Shown: positions 9,419-19,869, counted from the stretch's first letter. The stretch is DNA of 64,000 nt from Draconibacterium orientale (GCF_000626635.1 NZ_CP007451.1:2737501-2801500), one strand, 5' to 3'. Notes: generated by a model from the letters alone, not told the origin. Numbers and translations are program-made.

Positions 9419-10668
9419 ACCGAATTTATTGCAATTACCGGATCGAGTTTGGCGGCAGCACGTGCCGGCATAAATCCCGCCAGGAAGCCGATTACGGATG
9501 AAATCATTAGTCCGTTAATAATATTTCCGGTAGTTAAAACGATGGTGAAATCAGTCGATTGGTTTACAATAATTGTTCCTGCATAAATCAAAAGCAACCC
9601 GATAACTCCGCCAATTACTGAAAGTACAATTGCCTCGAAAATAAATTGCAACAGAATAAAATAACGTTTGGCTCCCAGCGATTTCTGAATACCGATTATT
9701 TTGGTACGTTCTTTTACCGAAACAAACATGATGTTGGCAATTCCAAAACCACCAACAAGGATTGAGAACCCGCCAATAATAGCTCCGGCCAAATTAAACA
9801 CCACAAAAAACTGATCGAACTGGTTGGCAACAATACTTACTTCATTTAATGCAAAATCGTTCTCTTCCATTGGTTTCAGCCGGCGAATGGTGCGCATAAT
9901 ACCTTCCAGCTCGGCCATAAATTTATCGCTGTCGATATTGTCTTTTGCTTTAATACAAATGGTTTGTCCACGATCCCGATCACGTACATCAATCATGTAA
10001 TACGATTTTACCACACTAATGTGGATGTAGCGGTCCATGCTGGTGCCGAAAGCATCTTGCCCCATTGGCGTGTAAACACCTATAATATTGAACTTTTGCC
10101 CCTGAATTTTTATGGTTCGGCCAACCGGATCCAGTCCATCAAAAAGCTGGTCGGCAATTTCGTGCCCGATTACTGCAGCCGGTGCACCGGTTCGCATTTC
10201 CGAATCGGTAAAGTAGCGCCCTTTGGCAATTTCCAGGTTCCACACATCCATCAGACCTCCTGAGGTTGCCATTATTACAGCATTGTCGAGCGTGGTGCTG
10301 CCGTACTGAACTTTACGGCCAAAGCCGAATAAAAAAGCGGCATTATCAACGGTTTGTGAGCGTCGTATCACCTCTTCGGTTTCCTCTAAAGTAGGAACCG
10401 GGCGATTTTGGTATTTCCAGAACGGATATTCGGTTTCGCCCTCAGGAGGCGTCCAGGGCATTTTTTGCACATAAACCATGTTACTGCCCAGCGAATTCAG
10501 GCTGTCGCGGATAAAACCTTCCAATGAATCGATAACCGTAAAAACGGAAATTATGGCGAAAATACCGATGGTAACACCCAGCAACGAAAGTATGGTGCGC
10601 AGTTTATTTGCCGTAAGCGAATTTGCCGCAAACGAAAAAGACTCGTATATCAATCGAAGCAGTAACAT
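9415..10668 (-). CDS. MacB-like ABC transporter permease
   Basis: 417 residues with the MacB layout: TM helix at about 20-42 (TANKLRTILSLLGVTIGIFAIIS), periplasmic MacB_PCD domain (about 50-270), then three TM helices (about 290-315, 335-365, 380-405) with GGFGIANIMFVSVKERTKIIG between them. It should form the membrane part of a type VII ABC machine for export or lipoprotein/peptide handling. No ATPase or adaptor is adjacent, so its partners lie elsewhere. Monocistronic here; convergent with mgtE. Confidence 0.85.
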   Translation of the reverse strand: MLLLRLIYESFSFAANSLTANKLRTILSLLGVTIGIFAIISVFTVIDSLEGFIRDSLNSLGSNMVYVQKMPWTPPEGETEYPFWKYQNRPVPTLEETEEVIRRSQTVDNAAFLFGFGRKVQYGSTTLDNAVIMATSGGLMDVWNLEIAKGRYFTDSEMRTGAPAAVIGHEIADQLFDGLDPVGRTIKIQGQKFNIIGVYTPMGQDAFGTSMDRYIHISVVKSYYMIDVRDRDRGQTICIKAKDNIDSDKFMAELEGIMRTIRRLKPMEENDFALNEVSIVANQFDQFFVVFNLAGAIIGGFSILVGGFGIANIMFVSVKERTKIIGIQKSLGAKRYFILLQFIFEAIVLSVIGGVIGLLLIYAGTIIVNQSTDFTIVLTTGNIINGLMISSVIGFLAGFMPARAAAKLDPVIAINSV

Positions 10669-10905
10669 TTTCAGGTTCTAATTTAGAGTAAAAGTAGTAC
10701 TTGTTTTCTATTGTGCTTACTTTAAAACGAAAGCTTTTAAAAAAGTGCTTTTGTATAATTTTTTACTTGCATCAAATTCAGCAATAAGATTTGTTTTATT
10801 AGTGTAATTTTGGTGAAAATATTACAATGATTTTAGAAATACTTAAAGCTGTGAATAATATTTTAATTCGCCCTTTGTTTATAATAGTAAATTGTCTGTT
10901 TTTTT

Positions 10906-10913
10906 TATCTTTG
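10906..10913 (+). promoter_or_regulatory. -7 box of purH
   Basis: TATCTTTG matches TAnnTTTG, 25 bases before the purH ATG, inside an AT-rich 270-bp intergenic region that is otherwise featureless. The -33 element is not clear. Confidence 0.55.
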
Positions 10914-10938
10914 CAAGCGAATTTGAAAAATCCAATAA

Positions 10939-12531
10939 ATGGCTGATAATAAAAAAATTAAGACTGCTCTGGTTTCAGTCTTTCACAAAGAAAACTTAGA
11001 TAAGATTGTTACGAAACTAAACGACTTGGGTGTTAAGATTTTAAGTACAGGTGGTACAAAAAGTTTTATCGAGTCGTTAGGCGTTGAGGTTACGGCAGTT
11101 GAAAGTCTAACCGGTTACCCGTCGATATTGGGTGGACGCGTAAAAACTTTGCATCCAAAAGTATTTGGCGGAATTTTATCACGTCGCGACAACCAGGGCG
11201 ATGTTAGCCAGTTAACAGAATATGAAATCCCGGAGATCGACCTTGTAATTGTTGATCTGTATCCGTTTGAAGATACTGTGGCTTCGGGAGCCGAAGAGCA
11301 GGATATTATTGAAAAAATTGATATAGGCGGAATTTCATTGATTCGTGCCGCTGCCAAAAACTTTAAAGATGTGGTGATCGTTCCTTCGCAAAACGAATAT
11401 CAACCGCTGCTTGAGAAACTGGAAGCCAACAGTGGCGAGTTCAGTTTAGCCGACCGTAAATGGTTTGCCGGAAAAGCATTTGGCGTTTCGTCGCATTACG
11501 ATGCTGCAATTTTCAGCTATTTCAATGATGGAGTTGATGCCGGAACAGAGCGCATTAGCCTGAACGATGGTGATGTTTTACGTTACGGAGAAAACCCACA
11601 CCAGGCAGCAACATTCTTCAAATTCGATAACGTTGCCGAAGGTGCTGGCCTTGCCAATGCACAAGTATTGCAGGGAAAAGCCTTGTCGTACAACAATATG
11701 CTGGATGCCGATGCAGCGTGGAAATCAGCCAGCGATGCGTATCATTCGGTTACACACCTTGAAAATAAAGTGGCCGTTTCGGTTATTAAACACCTAAATC
11801 CTTGTGGATTGGCTGTTACCGACAACATCATGGAATCGTTGGAACTCGCATGGGCCGGCGATCCGATTAGTGCATTTGGTGGCATTATCTGTTTTACCGA
11901 TACCGTTACCATAGAAGCAGCCGAGTGGTTCAGCAAAAAATTCATCGAAATTATAATCGCTCCTGAATATACCGACGAAGCCCTGGAGGTTTTAGCGAAA
12001 AAGAAAAATCTTCGCGTTTTGGTAACACCGGTTCGCCCAATGGTGGCAGGAGAAAAATTATACCGTTCGATTAGCGGCGGAATGTTGGTTCAGGATGAAG
12101 ATGAAGGTTTGGATACTGAATTTAAAACAGTAACCAAAAAAGAATTTGAAGCTTCAAAAATGAACCTGGCCAAATTCGGAACTATCGCTTGTAAACATTT
12201 AAAAAGTAATGCGATTGCTGTTGTTACCGAAACTGAAAACGGAGCTTTCTGGTTAACCGGAGCTGGAATGGGGCAACCAAACCGTTTGGATAGTTTGCGC
12301 TACCTAACCATGCCACGTTTCGACCTGAAAGGTGGATTGGATATCGAAAAATCGGTACTGATTTCGGATGCTTTCTTCCCGTTCCGCGACAGCATTGAAG
12401 CAGCCAACGAATACGGTGTAAAATACATTATCGAGCCGGGTGGTAGCATCCGCGACGAAGAAGTGATCGACGCTTGTAACGAATTTGGCATTGCCATGGC
12501 ATTTACAGGCCGCAGACATTTCAGACATTAA
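10939..12531 (+). CDS. purH: Bifunctional AICAR transformylase / IMP cyclohydrolase
   Basis: 530 residues, the usual length (about 529 in E. coli). It carries out the last two steps of IMP synthesis: formylation of AICAR with 10-formyl-THF, then ring closure. The N-terminal MGS-like cyclohydrolase domain has KILSTGGTKSFIE and GGRVKTLHPKVFGGILSRR; the transformylase part has RYGENPHQAATFF, the active-site KHLNPCG and a C-terminal GGSIRDEEVIDACNEFGI then GRRHFRH. It directly precedes mreB with a 46-bp gap. Confidence 0.96.
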   Translation: MADNKKIKTALVSVFHKENLDKIVTKLNDLGVKILSTGGTKSFIESLGVEVTAVESLTGYPSILGGRVKTLHPKVFGGILSRRDNQGDVSQLTEYEIPEIDLVIVDLYPFEDTVASGAEEQDIIEKIDIGGISLIRAAAKNFKDVVIVPSQNEYQPLLEKLEANSGEFSLADRKWFAGKAFGVSSHYDAAIFSYFNDGVDAGTERISLNDGDVLRYGENPHQAATFFKFDNVAEGAGLANAQVLQGKALSYNNMLDADAAWKSASDAYHSVTHLENKVAVSVIKHLNPCGLAVTDNIMESLELAWAGDPISAFGGIICFTDTVTIEAAEWFSKKFIEIIIAPEYTDEALEVLAKKKNLRVLVTPVRPMVAGEKLYRSISGGMLVQDEDEGLDTEFKTVTKKEFEASKMNLAKFGTIACKHLKSNAIAVVTETENGAFWLTGAGMGQPNRLDSLRYLTMPRFDLKGGLDIEKSVLISDAFFPFRDSIEAANEYGVKYIIEPGGSIRDEEVIDACNEFGIAMAFTGRRHFRH

Positions 12532-12577
12532 TAAATAAAATTATCTTTATAGCACTAGATACAAAGCAAATTAATTT

Positions 12578-13600
12578 ATGGGCTTATTTTCATTTTTAAC
12601 GCAGGAGATAGCAATTGACCTTGGAACGGCCAATACTATTATCATCCATAATGATAAAATTGTAGTGGACGAACCTTCGATTGTAGCCATCGATTTGAAA
12701 ACCGAAAAGATGGTTGCCATTGGGGAAAAAGCCAGGCAAATGCAAGGGAAGACGCACGCAAATTTAAAAACAATCAGGCCGTTACGCGATGGTGTGATTG
12801 CCGACTTTAATGCTGCGGAGCAAATGATCAGGGGGATGATTAAAATGATTAACCCGAAGTCGAGGATGTTTTCTCCGGCTTTAAAAATGGTAATTTGTAT
12901 CCCTTCAGGAAGTACCGAAGTTGAAATCCGTGCGGTACGCGACTCGTCGGAACATGCCGGCGGACGCGAGGTTTACATGGTTTACGAACCACTGGCCGCT
13001 GCAATTGGTATCGGTTTAGATGTGGAAGCTCCTGAAGGAAATATGGTGGTAGATATAGGTGGTGGTACTACCGAGATTGCGGTTATCTCTCTTGGTGGTA
13101 TCGTAACCAACAAATCAATCCGTATTGCCGGCGACGATCTTACTGCCGACATTATGGAATATATGCGTCATCAGCACAACATTAAAATTGGTGAACGCAC
13201 AGCAGAGGAAATTAAAATTCACGTAGGTTCGGCCTTGTCGCAATTAAAAGAACCACCACCGGATTATGTAGTTCAGGGACCAAACCAAATGACGGCATTG
13301 CCAATTGAGGTGCCGGTTTCGTATCAGGAAATTGCACATTGCCTGGAAAAATCGATCTCGAAAATTGAAACAGCGGTGTTGAGTGCACTGGAGCAAACAC
13401 CTCCGGAATTGTATGCTGATATTGTGGTGAAAGGAATTTGGCTGGCAGGCGGTGGCGCCTTGTTAAAAGGCCTTGACAAACGACTGACCGACAAAATTGG
13501 TATTCCGTTCCATATTGCAGAAGATCCGTTACGTGCGGTGGTAAGAGGTACCGGTATTGCCCTGAAAAATGTAGAAAACTTCTCATTCCTGATCCGATAA
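12578..13600 (+). CDS. mreB: Rod shape-determining protein MreB
   Basis: 340-residue bacterial actin. The ATPase motifs are intact: phosphate 1 IAIDLGTANT (residues 10-19), phosphate 2 MVVDIGGGTTEIAV (about 156-169), and the adenosine motif WLAGGGALLKG near residue 290. It polymerises on the inner membrane and guides the elongasome. It is the first gene of mreB-mreC-mreD-mrdA-rodA, all on the plus strand. Confidence 0.97.
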   Translation: MGLFSFLTQEIAIDLGTANTIIIHNDKIVVDEPSIVAIDLKTEKMVAIGEKARQMQGKTHANLKTIRPLRDGVIADFNAAEQMIRGMIKMINPKSRMFSPALKMVICIPSGSTEVEIRAVRDSSEHAGGREVYMVYEPLAAAIGIGLDVEAPEGNMVVDIGGGTTEIAVISLGGIVTNKSIRIAGDDLTADIMEYMRHQHNIKIGERTAEEIKIHVGSALSQLKEPPPDYVVQGPNQMTALPIEVPVSYQEIAHCLEKSISKIETAVLSALEQTPPELYADIVVKGIWLAGGGALLKGLDKRLTDKIGIPFHIAEDPLRAVVRGTGIALKNVENFSFLIR

Positions 13601-13618
13601 TAGTAAGTTAAAATATAA

Positions 13619-14467
13619 ATGCGCAGTCTCCTTCGATTCCTGGTAAGAAATTTTGCGTTTCTACTGTTTCTTTTACTAGAGGTGGTTTCGTTGGTGATGG
13701 TATTTAACTACAATAGTTTTCAGCGCTCGCGTTTTCTGAATTCGGCCAATTTTATTTCGGCTAGTTTTTACAATACTACAAGTTCGGTGTTTCAGTACTT
13801 CGAACTGGCACGCGTAAACGAAGAGTTGGCAAACGAAAATGCTTATCTCCGTTCGATGTTGGATGGTGGAACATTGGAAGAAATATCAAGTCACGATTCG
13901 ATAGTTATTACACACGAACTGCCCGATTCACGCTTTGTATTCCGGGCAGCGCGTATTATTAACAATTCGGCCAATAAACAGCAGAATTATATCACACTCG
14001 ATAAGGGGCTCGACCACGGAATACAAGCCGATCAGGGAATTTTGGCACCCGAGGGAGTGGTTGGTGTGGTTACCAGCGTTTCCAAATCGTACGCTTCGGG
14101 TTTGTCGTTGCTTAATCCGCGATGGAGCATTTCGGCCAAGCTCAAAAACTCGGGCTATTATGGTTCATTACGCTGGAATGGCCAGAATTACCGGCAGGCC
14201 GACTTGCAGGAAATACCCATTCACGTTAACCTGGCAACCGGCGATACGGTGGTAACAAGTGGGTATTCATCCATTTTTCCTGAAGGATTGCTGATTGGTA
14301 CCATTCTATCGTTTGATAAGCCACAGGGCGAAAATTACTACAATATAAAAGTGAAGCTGGCTGTCGATTTTAAATCGATACGCTATGTACATGTCATCGA
14401 AAATGTAAAGAAAGAGGAGTTGAAAGCTCTGGAGAATAAAGTAATAAATGGGGCGGGAAATTATTAA
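13619..14467 (+). CDS. mreC: Rod shape-determining protein MreC
   Basis: 282 residues: N-terminal TM helix (about 10-28), a periplasmic coiled coil (about 60-85, ARVNEELANENAYLRSML) and two beta domains with EGVVGVVTSVSKSYASGLSLL and VTSGYSSIFPEGLLIGTI. MreC links MreB filaments with PBP2 in the periplasm. It starts 18 bp after mreB and overlaps mreD by 20 bp. Confidence 0.93.
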   Translation: MRSLLRFLVRNFAFLLFLLLEVVSLVMVFNYNSFQRSRFLNSANFISASFYNTTSSVFQYFELARVNEELANENAYLRSMLDGGTLEEISSHDSIVITHELPDSRFVFRAARIINNSANKQQNYITLDKGLDHGIQADQGILAPEGVVGVVTSVSKSYASGLSLLNPRWSISAKLKNSGYYGSLRWNGQNYRQADLQEIPIHVNLATGDTVVTSGYSSIFPEGLLIGTILSFDKPQGENYYNIKVKLAVDFKSIRYVHVIENVKKEELKALENKVINGAGNY

Positions 14468-14951
14468 ATATGCCATAATGTTTACGGTGCTTGTGCTAAC
14501 GCAGGTACTGTTTTTAAACCAGGTGCAGATCAGTGGGTTTGTAAATCCATACATCTACATTTTGTTTATTATGCTGCTTCCCGTAAACGCACCGAGGTAT
14601 GTGCTTCTTTTGGGCGGATTTTTCATTGGCCTTAGTATCGATATCTTTTCCAATTCACTGGGTATTCATGCTTTTGCTTCGGTGTTTATTGCCTTTCTGC
14701 GACCTCCAATTATCAGGGCAATTACCAACCGCGAAGAAGACATGGCCGATTACCCCGGACTGGCGCAAAACGGTTTGGGCTGGTTTCTGTACTACACGGC
14801 AATAATGGTGTTGCTGCATCATGTAGCGCTTTTCTTTATCGAAGTGTTTACTTTTGTCGATATTCTCAGAACTTTATATCGTATCGTTTTAAGTTCGTTG
14901 TTTTCAATTTTTGTTATAGTTTTAAGCCAGTTTATTGTATTTCGCGATTAA
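14448..14951 (+). CDS. mreD: Rod shape-determining protein MreD
   Basis: 167-residue inner-membrane protein with about five TM helices; NPYIYILFIMLLP and the motif GLSIDIFSNSLGIHAFASVF are typical of MreD. The 20-bp overlap with mreC suggests translational coupling. It belongs to the elongasome membrane core with MreC, PBP2 and RodA. Confidence 0.9.
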   Translation: MGREIIKYAIMFTVLVLTQVLFLNQVQISGFVNPYIYILFIMLLPVNAPRYVLLLGGFFIGLSIDIFSNSLGIHAFASVFIAFLRPPIIRAITNREEDMADYPGLAQNGLGWFLYYTAIMVLLHHVALFFIEVFTFVDILRTLYRIVLSSLFSIFVIVLSQFIVFRD

Positions 14952-15050
14952 CAGAAGTCGAAAAGAAGGATACTTAAATTAGAACTTTTTAAAAAAGAAT
15001 TGCAGCTTATAGTTGCTATTAGTAAGAATATCTTACAGACCAGGTAATAC

Positions 15051-16868
15051 ATGAACAATTTGTCGAAACGAAGTTATATTGTTGCCGCTGTTTTTGCAGT
15101 GGTAGCATTGATTTATGCCATCGATTTGTTTCGGCTGCAGGTGTTGGATTCCGACTACAAACAATATGCTACCAATAACGTTTTGCGCGAAGTTGTGCAG
15201 TATCCGGCGCGCGGATTGGTTTACGACCGTAACGGCGAGTTGCTGGTGTACAATAAAACGGCTTACGACCTGATGGTTACCCCGCGTGAAGTGGAGCAGT
15301 TTGATACACTTTTACTGTGTAATTTACTCGACATTACTCGTCCCGATCTGGAAGAGGGAATTGCCAAAGCCAAAAAATATTCGAGGTACAAACCATCGGT
15401 GTTGATCAAACAAATATCGCCCGAAAATTTTGCCTTGTTGCAGGAACAGCTGTATAAGTTTAAAGGATTTCACTCGCAAACCAGAACATTGCGCGAATAT
15501 ACACACCCTGTAGCTGCTCATGTTTTGGGGTATGTTGGCGAGGTGAATGCCAACGACATAAAACGCGATAAGTACTATAAATCGGGCGACTACATTGGGC
15601 AAAGCGGGGTAGAGAGAACTTACGAAAAGCAGTTGCGTGGGGTTAAAGGGGTAAAAAAATTCATGGTTGATGTGCACAACCGAATTCAGGGATCGTACCT
15701 GAATGGAACAGAAGATAAACCGGCCGAAATTGGTAAAAACCTGGTTTCGACAATCGATATTGATTTGCAGCTTTATGCCGAAAAACTTTTTCAGAATAAA
15801 AAAGGAGCCGTAGTTGCCATCGAACCAAAAACAGGCGAAATACTGGCAATGCTAAGTGCTCCAACCTACGACCCCGGTTTGTTGGTGGGCAGGGTTCGTG
15901 GTAAGAATTTTAGTCACCTGCAAAACGATACTTTAATGCCTTTGTTCGACCGGTCGTTACAAGCGCGTTATCCGCCGGGATCGACATTTAAACCATTCAA
16001 CATTTTAATTGGCTTGCAGGAAGGAGCGATCAACACGGCTACAAGGGTTGTGTGTAATGGTAAAGCATCAAGTCCGATCAGGTGTACACACAATCATATT
16101 TCGCCGGCAAGTGTTATCGATGCGGTACGCGAGTCGTGTAATCCGTTTATGTGGAATACTTTTCGCAATACGATCAATAAATTCCCAACTACTGCTGAAG
16201 GTTTTGCAGTGTGGAGTGAGTACGTAAAACGTTTTGGGTTGGGGCAAAAAGTAAGTGCCGAGTTTTATAACGAAAATCCGGGACTGCGCCCAACAGTCGA
16301 TTATTATAACCGGAAGTTTGAAGGCGATTGGTGGCGGGCTTTAACCGTACGCTCGCTGGCAATTGGTCAGGGCGAGCTGGGAACAACTCCTTTGCAAATG
16401 GCAAATCTGGCGGCAATTCTGGCCAATAGAGGATACTATTATCAGCCACACATAATTAAGGAAGTGGAGAATGATACGGTACGAAGCAGCTTTTCGGTTA
16501 AACACGAAACCGGAATTGAAGACCAATATTTTGAGCCTGTTTATGAGGGAATGCGGCAAGTTACCATTGCGCGTTTGAATCGTTCGGTTCCCGGAATCAG
16601 TTACTGCGGAAAAACCGGAACCATTGAAAATAACCAGGGAATCGATCATGGGGCGTACATGGCTTTTGCACCAGCAGAAGATCCGAAGATTGCACTTTGT
16701 GTTTATGTAGAACACAGTAAATGGGGGGCTAGTTATGCAGCGCCTATTGCCAGTTTACTGATTGAAAAATACCTGAACGATAGCATTGCCGATAACCGGC
16801 TTATTTACCAGAAACAAATGATGGAAGCTGTGTTAACAGATCCTCACAACCCGGAATTAGCAGATTAA
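15051..16868 (+). CDS. mrdA: Penicillin-binding protein 2 (elongasome transpeptidase)
   Basis: 605 residues, class B PBP: N-terminal TM helix (about 7-26), pedestal domain with YPARGLVYDRNGELLVYN and GVERTYEKQLRG, and a transpeptidase domain with all three catalytic motifs: S311-TFK, S362-CN and K521-TG-T. It cross-links peptidoglycan in the side wall, working with RodA. The last A of its stop codon is the first base of the rodA ATG, implying coupled translation. A 99-bp leader separates it from mreD. Confidence 0.95.
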   Translation: MNNLSKRSYIVAAVFAVVALIYAIDLFRLQVLDSDYKQYATNNVLREVVQYPARGLVYDRNGELLVYNKTAYDLMVTPREVEQFDTLLLCNLLDITRPDLEEGIAKAKKYSRYKPSVLIKQISPENFALLQEQLYKFKGFHSQTRTLREYTHPVAAHVLGYVGEVNANDIKRDKYYKSGDYIGQSGVERTYEKQLRGVKGVKKFMVDVHNRIQGSYLNGTEDKPAEIGKNLVSTIDIDLQLYAEKLFQNKKGAVVAIEPKTGEILAMLSAPTYDPGLLVGRVRGKNFSHLQNDTLMPLFDRSLQARYPPGSTFKPFNILIGLQEGAINTATRVVCNGKASSPIRCTHNHISPASVIDAVRESCNPFMWNTFRNTINKFPTTAEGFAVWSEYVKRFGLGQKVSAEFYNENPGLRPTVDYYNRKFEGDWWRALTVRSLAIGQGELGTTPLQMANLAAILANRGYYYQPHIIKEVENDTVRSSFSVKHETGIEDQYFEPVYEGMRQVTIARLNRSVPGISYCGKTGTIENNQGIDHGAYMAFAPAEDPKIALCVYVEHSKWGASYAAPIASLLIEKYLNDSIADNRLIYQKQMMEAVLTDPHNPELAD

Positions 16869-18295
16869 TGCCAAGAAGAAATAACATATTAGCAAATATT
16901 GATTGGTTAACCGTTGGCCTGTATGTACTCATGCTGTTTCTGGGCTGGTTTAATATTTATGCCGCTTTGTACAGCGACGAGCACCAAAGTATTTTCGATA
17001 TTACACAACAATACGGAAAACAGCTGATGTGGATCGGAGCCGCTTTTGTTTTGGCCTTGATAATTATGTTGCTGGAGGTTAACTTTTATGTGTTTTTCTC
17101 CTACATTATTTATGGCGCTTTCATATTGCTGTTATTGCTGGTGCCGTTTGTTGGTAAAGAAATTAACGGGGCACGGTCGTGGTTTGAAATTGGCCCGATA
17201 TTATTTCAACCGTCCGAGTTTACCAAATCGGCAACAGCACTGGCATTGGCCCGATACATGAGTACTCATGGATTTAAACTACAAACTCCAAAATCGTTAC
17301 TAACTGTTGCGGCAATAATATTGGGGCCGGTGGTTTTAATTCTGATGCAAAACGATACCGGTTCGGCATTGGTTTACTTCTCGTTTGTTCTGGTGTTGTA
17401 TCGTGAAGGTTTATCGGGAGTGGTACTTTTCTTCGGAACTCTGGTAGCGCTGCTTTTTGTTTTAGCCCTTGTATTGGCCAATCTCTCGCTTGCATTAATT
17501 ATGGTTGGAGTGGCTTTATTAATGTTCTTAATTTTTAATCCAAAGCTCAAACAGTTTTTTAATGTTGTAATTATTTATGCCTTGTCCATTGGTTTTTTTA
17601 TTCTTTTAAGTTTTGTGGTAAACACATCATACACCTTGGCACAATTTATACTTGCCGGGGCTGTGGCAGGCTCATTAATTGTGTTGTACCATAGTGTTCG
17701 GAACAAGTTTTCGAATTACACAAAAATAGCAATTGTATTTATTGGTTCCATACTGTTTACCATTTCGGTTGATTATGGTTTCGAGAATTTTTTGGAGCCT
17801 CACCACAAGGCACGGATAAACGAGTTGCTGGGAATTGAATCGAACCCGCAGGGTGCCGGCTACCACGTAAACCAAAGTAAAATTGCCATTGGTTCAGGAG
17901 GAATGTGGGGTAAAGGCTACCTTGAAGGCACACAAACCAAGTTTGATTTTGTACCTGAACAGAGTACCGATTTTATTTTTTGCACCGTTGGCGAAGAGTG
18001 GGGCTTTGCTGGAACACTGAGCATAATCTTACTATTCTTGTTTTTCTTTATGCGCCTTATCTGGCTGGCAGAGCGGCAACGGTCAACATTCTCGCGTATA
18101 TACGGTTATTCGGTGGCAGTAATCCTCTTTTTCCATTTTATGGTAAACATTGGAATGACCATTGGCATGATGCCCGTTATTGGCATACCGCTTCCGTTCT
18201 TTAGCTACGGCGGATCTTCATTGTGGTCGTTCACAATCCTCTTGTTTATACTTATTCGGCTGGATGCCAGTCGATTGGAGAAACTTTCTGGTTAG
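16868..18295 (+). CDS. rodA: Peptidoglycan glycosyltransferase RodA (SEDS family)
   Basis: 475 residues, longer than E. coli RodA (370) because of extra hydrophobic helices in the middle (about 195-310). SEDS signatures are present: NGARSWFEIGPILFQPSEFTK, then GSGGMWGKGYLEGTQTKFDF and VPEQSTDFIFCTVGEEWG, and the final IGIPLPFFSYGGSSLW. It polymerises lipid II into glycan strands in the inner membrane. The start overlaps the mrdA stop by 1 base (TAATG). Confidence 0.95.
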   Translation: MPRRNNILANIDWLTVGLYVLMLFLGWFNIYAALYSDEHQSIFDITQQYGKQLMWIGAAFVLALIIMLLEVNFYVFFSYIIYGAFILLLLLVPFVGKEINGARSWFEIGPILFQPSEFTKSATALALARYMSTHGFKLQTPKSLLTVAAIILGPVVLILMQNDTGSALVYFSFVLVLYREGLSGVVLFFGTLVALLFVLALVLANLSLALIMVGVALLMFLIFNPKLKQFFNVVIIYALSIGFFILLSFVVNTSYTLAQFILAGAVAGSLIVLYHSVRNKFSNYTKIAIVFIGSILFTISVDYGFENFLEPHHKARINELLGIESNPQGAGYHVNQSKIAIGSGGMWGKGYLEGTQTKFDFVPEQSTDFIFCTVGEEWGFAGTLSIILLFLFFFMRLIWLAERQRSTFSRIYGYSVAVILFFHFMVNIGMTIGMMPVIGIPLPFFSYGGSSLWSFTILLFILIRLDASRLEKLSG

Positions 18296-18351
18296 TGTTT
18301 TGGCTTCTTCGCAAGATTCTGTAAAACATTTTTTTAGTACTCCCATTTTTA

Positions 18352-18359
18352 TACCTTTG
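18352..18359 (+). promoter_or_regulatory. -7 box upstream of the KamA-family gene
   Basis: TACCTTTG matches TAnnTTTG and would give a leader of about 195 bases before the ATG at 18559. A ten-codon ATG...TAG frame (18454-18486) lies in this leader; nothing else supports it as a leader peptide. Confidence 0.4.
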
Positions 18360-18558
18360 TGGGGCTTAAAAAAATCGGAAGAATTTCTTTGCTGAAATTC
18401 ATCAAAAAAGGGAAAAACAGACAGAAAAAATTAATATAGTTCTTTAATATCCTATGGGAGGAAGAACCGCAGATTTATTCGAGTAGCGAATACTTAGACT
18501 TGTGCGTTCATTTTTGCAGATCGACTTGCATGCGATCCCATTAAAAAAATTTAATGAG

Positions 18559-19854
18559 ATGATTTATAAACCTTATTCTCTTCACAACTTTAGGCAAATT
18601 CCGCAAATGGCGTTTCTTTCGGAAGAACAGAAACTGGAAATTGAGGTGGTTGGAACGGTTTTGCCTTTTAAAACTGATAATTATGTAGTTGATGAGTTGA
18701 TCGACTGGAATAATTTTGAACGCGATCCATTTTTTATACTCAATTTTCCGCAACGAGAAATGCTTGATAAAGCCAGTTTTAACAAAATGGCTTCGTTAAT
18801 AACAAGTAACGCTCCACGAAAAACCATTCAGGAAGAAGTTAATAAAATCAGGTTAAAGCTTAATCCAAATCCTGCCGGGCAAGAAAGTAACGTGCCGGTT
18901 TTTAATGGTAAAAAGCTAAGCGGTATTCAGCATAAATACCGCGAAACCATGTTGTTTTTTCCAACCCAGGGACAAACCTGCCATGCTTATTGTACCTTTT
19001 GTTTTCGTTGGCCGCAGTTTGCGCTAAACGACTTTAAATTTGCCATGAAAGAGGCAGATACTTTGGTGGAATACATTAAGGCCAACCCGCACATTAGCGA
19101 CGTATTGTTTACCGGTGGCGATCCGGCGGTAATGAAAACCAAATTCTTCGAAGCTTATTTCAACGCTCTGCTTGATGCCGATATTCCACATCTTCGTAAT
19201 ATCCGTATCGGCACAAAATCGTTGGCATACTGGCCGTATCGTTATACAACTGATGAGGATGCTGATGATTTGTTGCGTTTGTTTGAGAAAGTGAAAAAGC
19301 GCGGAATTAACATCGCCCTAATGGCTCATTTCAATCATCCGGGAGAATTAAAAACAGAGGCGGTTCAAAAGGCCGTAAAACGACTTATTGGTGCCGGCGT
19401 ACAGATTCGTTCACAATCGCCGTTGTTACACAATATAAACGACCATAGCGATATTTGGGCCGAAAACTGGAGGGAACAGGTAAAATTGGGAATCACTCCC
19501 TATTACATGTTTATTGCCCGCGATACCGGTGCTCAGGACTATTTTGCTGTAACGCTCGATCGTGCCTGGAAAATTTTCAGAAGCGCTTATAATCAGGTTA
19601 GTGGCGTATGTCGCACGGTTAAAGGACCGAGCATGTCGTGTAACCCGGGCAAAGTGCAAATTGTTGGTGTGAGCGAAGTGGCAGGGAAAAAAGTATTTGT
19701 TTTGAACTTTTTGCAGGGCCGCGATCCGAGCTGGGTTGGTCGCCCGTTTTTTGCCAAATACGATCCGAATGCCATTTGGCTCGATGATTTAAAACCGGCT
19801 TTTGGCGAATCGAATTTCTTTTATGAACAAGCCTTCCTTGAATTACTTGCATAA
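18559..19854 (+). CDS. KamA-family radical SAM protein (lysine 2,3-aminomutase-like)
   Basis: 431 residues. The radical-SAM cluster motif C141-HAY-C145-TF-C148 is intact, followed by the GGDPAVM SAM-binding segment. The family interconverts alpha- and beta-lysine or beta-lysylates EF-P using SAM, PLP and a [4Fe-4S] cluster. Sequence and length (KamA about 416, EpmB about 340) favour a KamA-like aminomutase, but the substrate is not settled by motif reading. I use the ATG at 18559; a GTG at 18502 would add 19 residues. A DUF1338 dioxygenase gene lies 1.8 kb downstream. Confidence 0.82.
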   Translation: MIYKPYSLHNFRQIPQMAFLSEEQKLEIEVVGTVLPFKTDNYVVDELIDWNNFERDPFFILNFPQREMLDKASFNKMASLITSNAPRKTIQEEVNKIRLKLNPNPAGQESNVPVFNGKKLSGIQHKYRETMLFFPTQGQTCHAYCTFCFRWPQFALNDFKFAMKEADTLVEYIKANPHISDVLFTGGDPAVMKTKFFEAYFNALLDADIPHLRNIRIGTKSLAYWPYRYTTDEDADDLLRLFEKVKKRGINIALMAHFNHPGELKTEAVQKAVKRLIGAGVQIRSQSPLLHNINDHSDIWAENWREQVKLGITPYYMFIARDTGAQDYFAVTLDRAWKIFRSAYNQVSGVCRTVKGPSMSCNPGKVQIVGVSEVAGKKVFVLNFLQGRDPSWVGRPFFAKYDPNAIWLDDLKPAFGESNFFYEQAFLELLA

Positions 19855-19869
19855 AAAATATAACGCTAA

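Noticed and set aside
18360-18558. Lysine riboswitch or leader peptide upstream of the KamA-family gene
   Set aside because: No lysine-box features recognised; the ten-codon frame at 18454-18486 has no lysine codons and could be chance.
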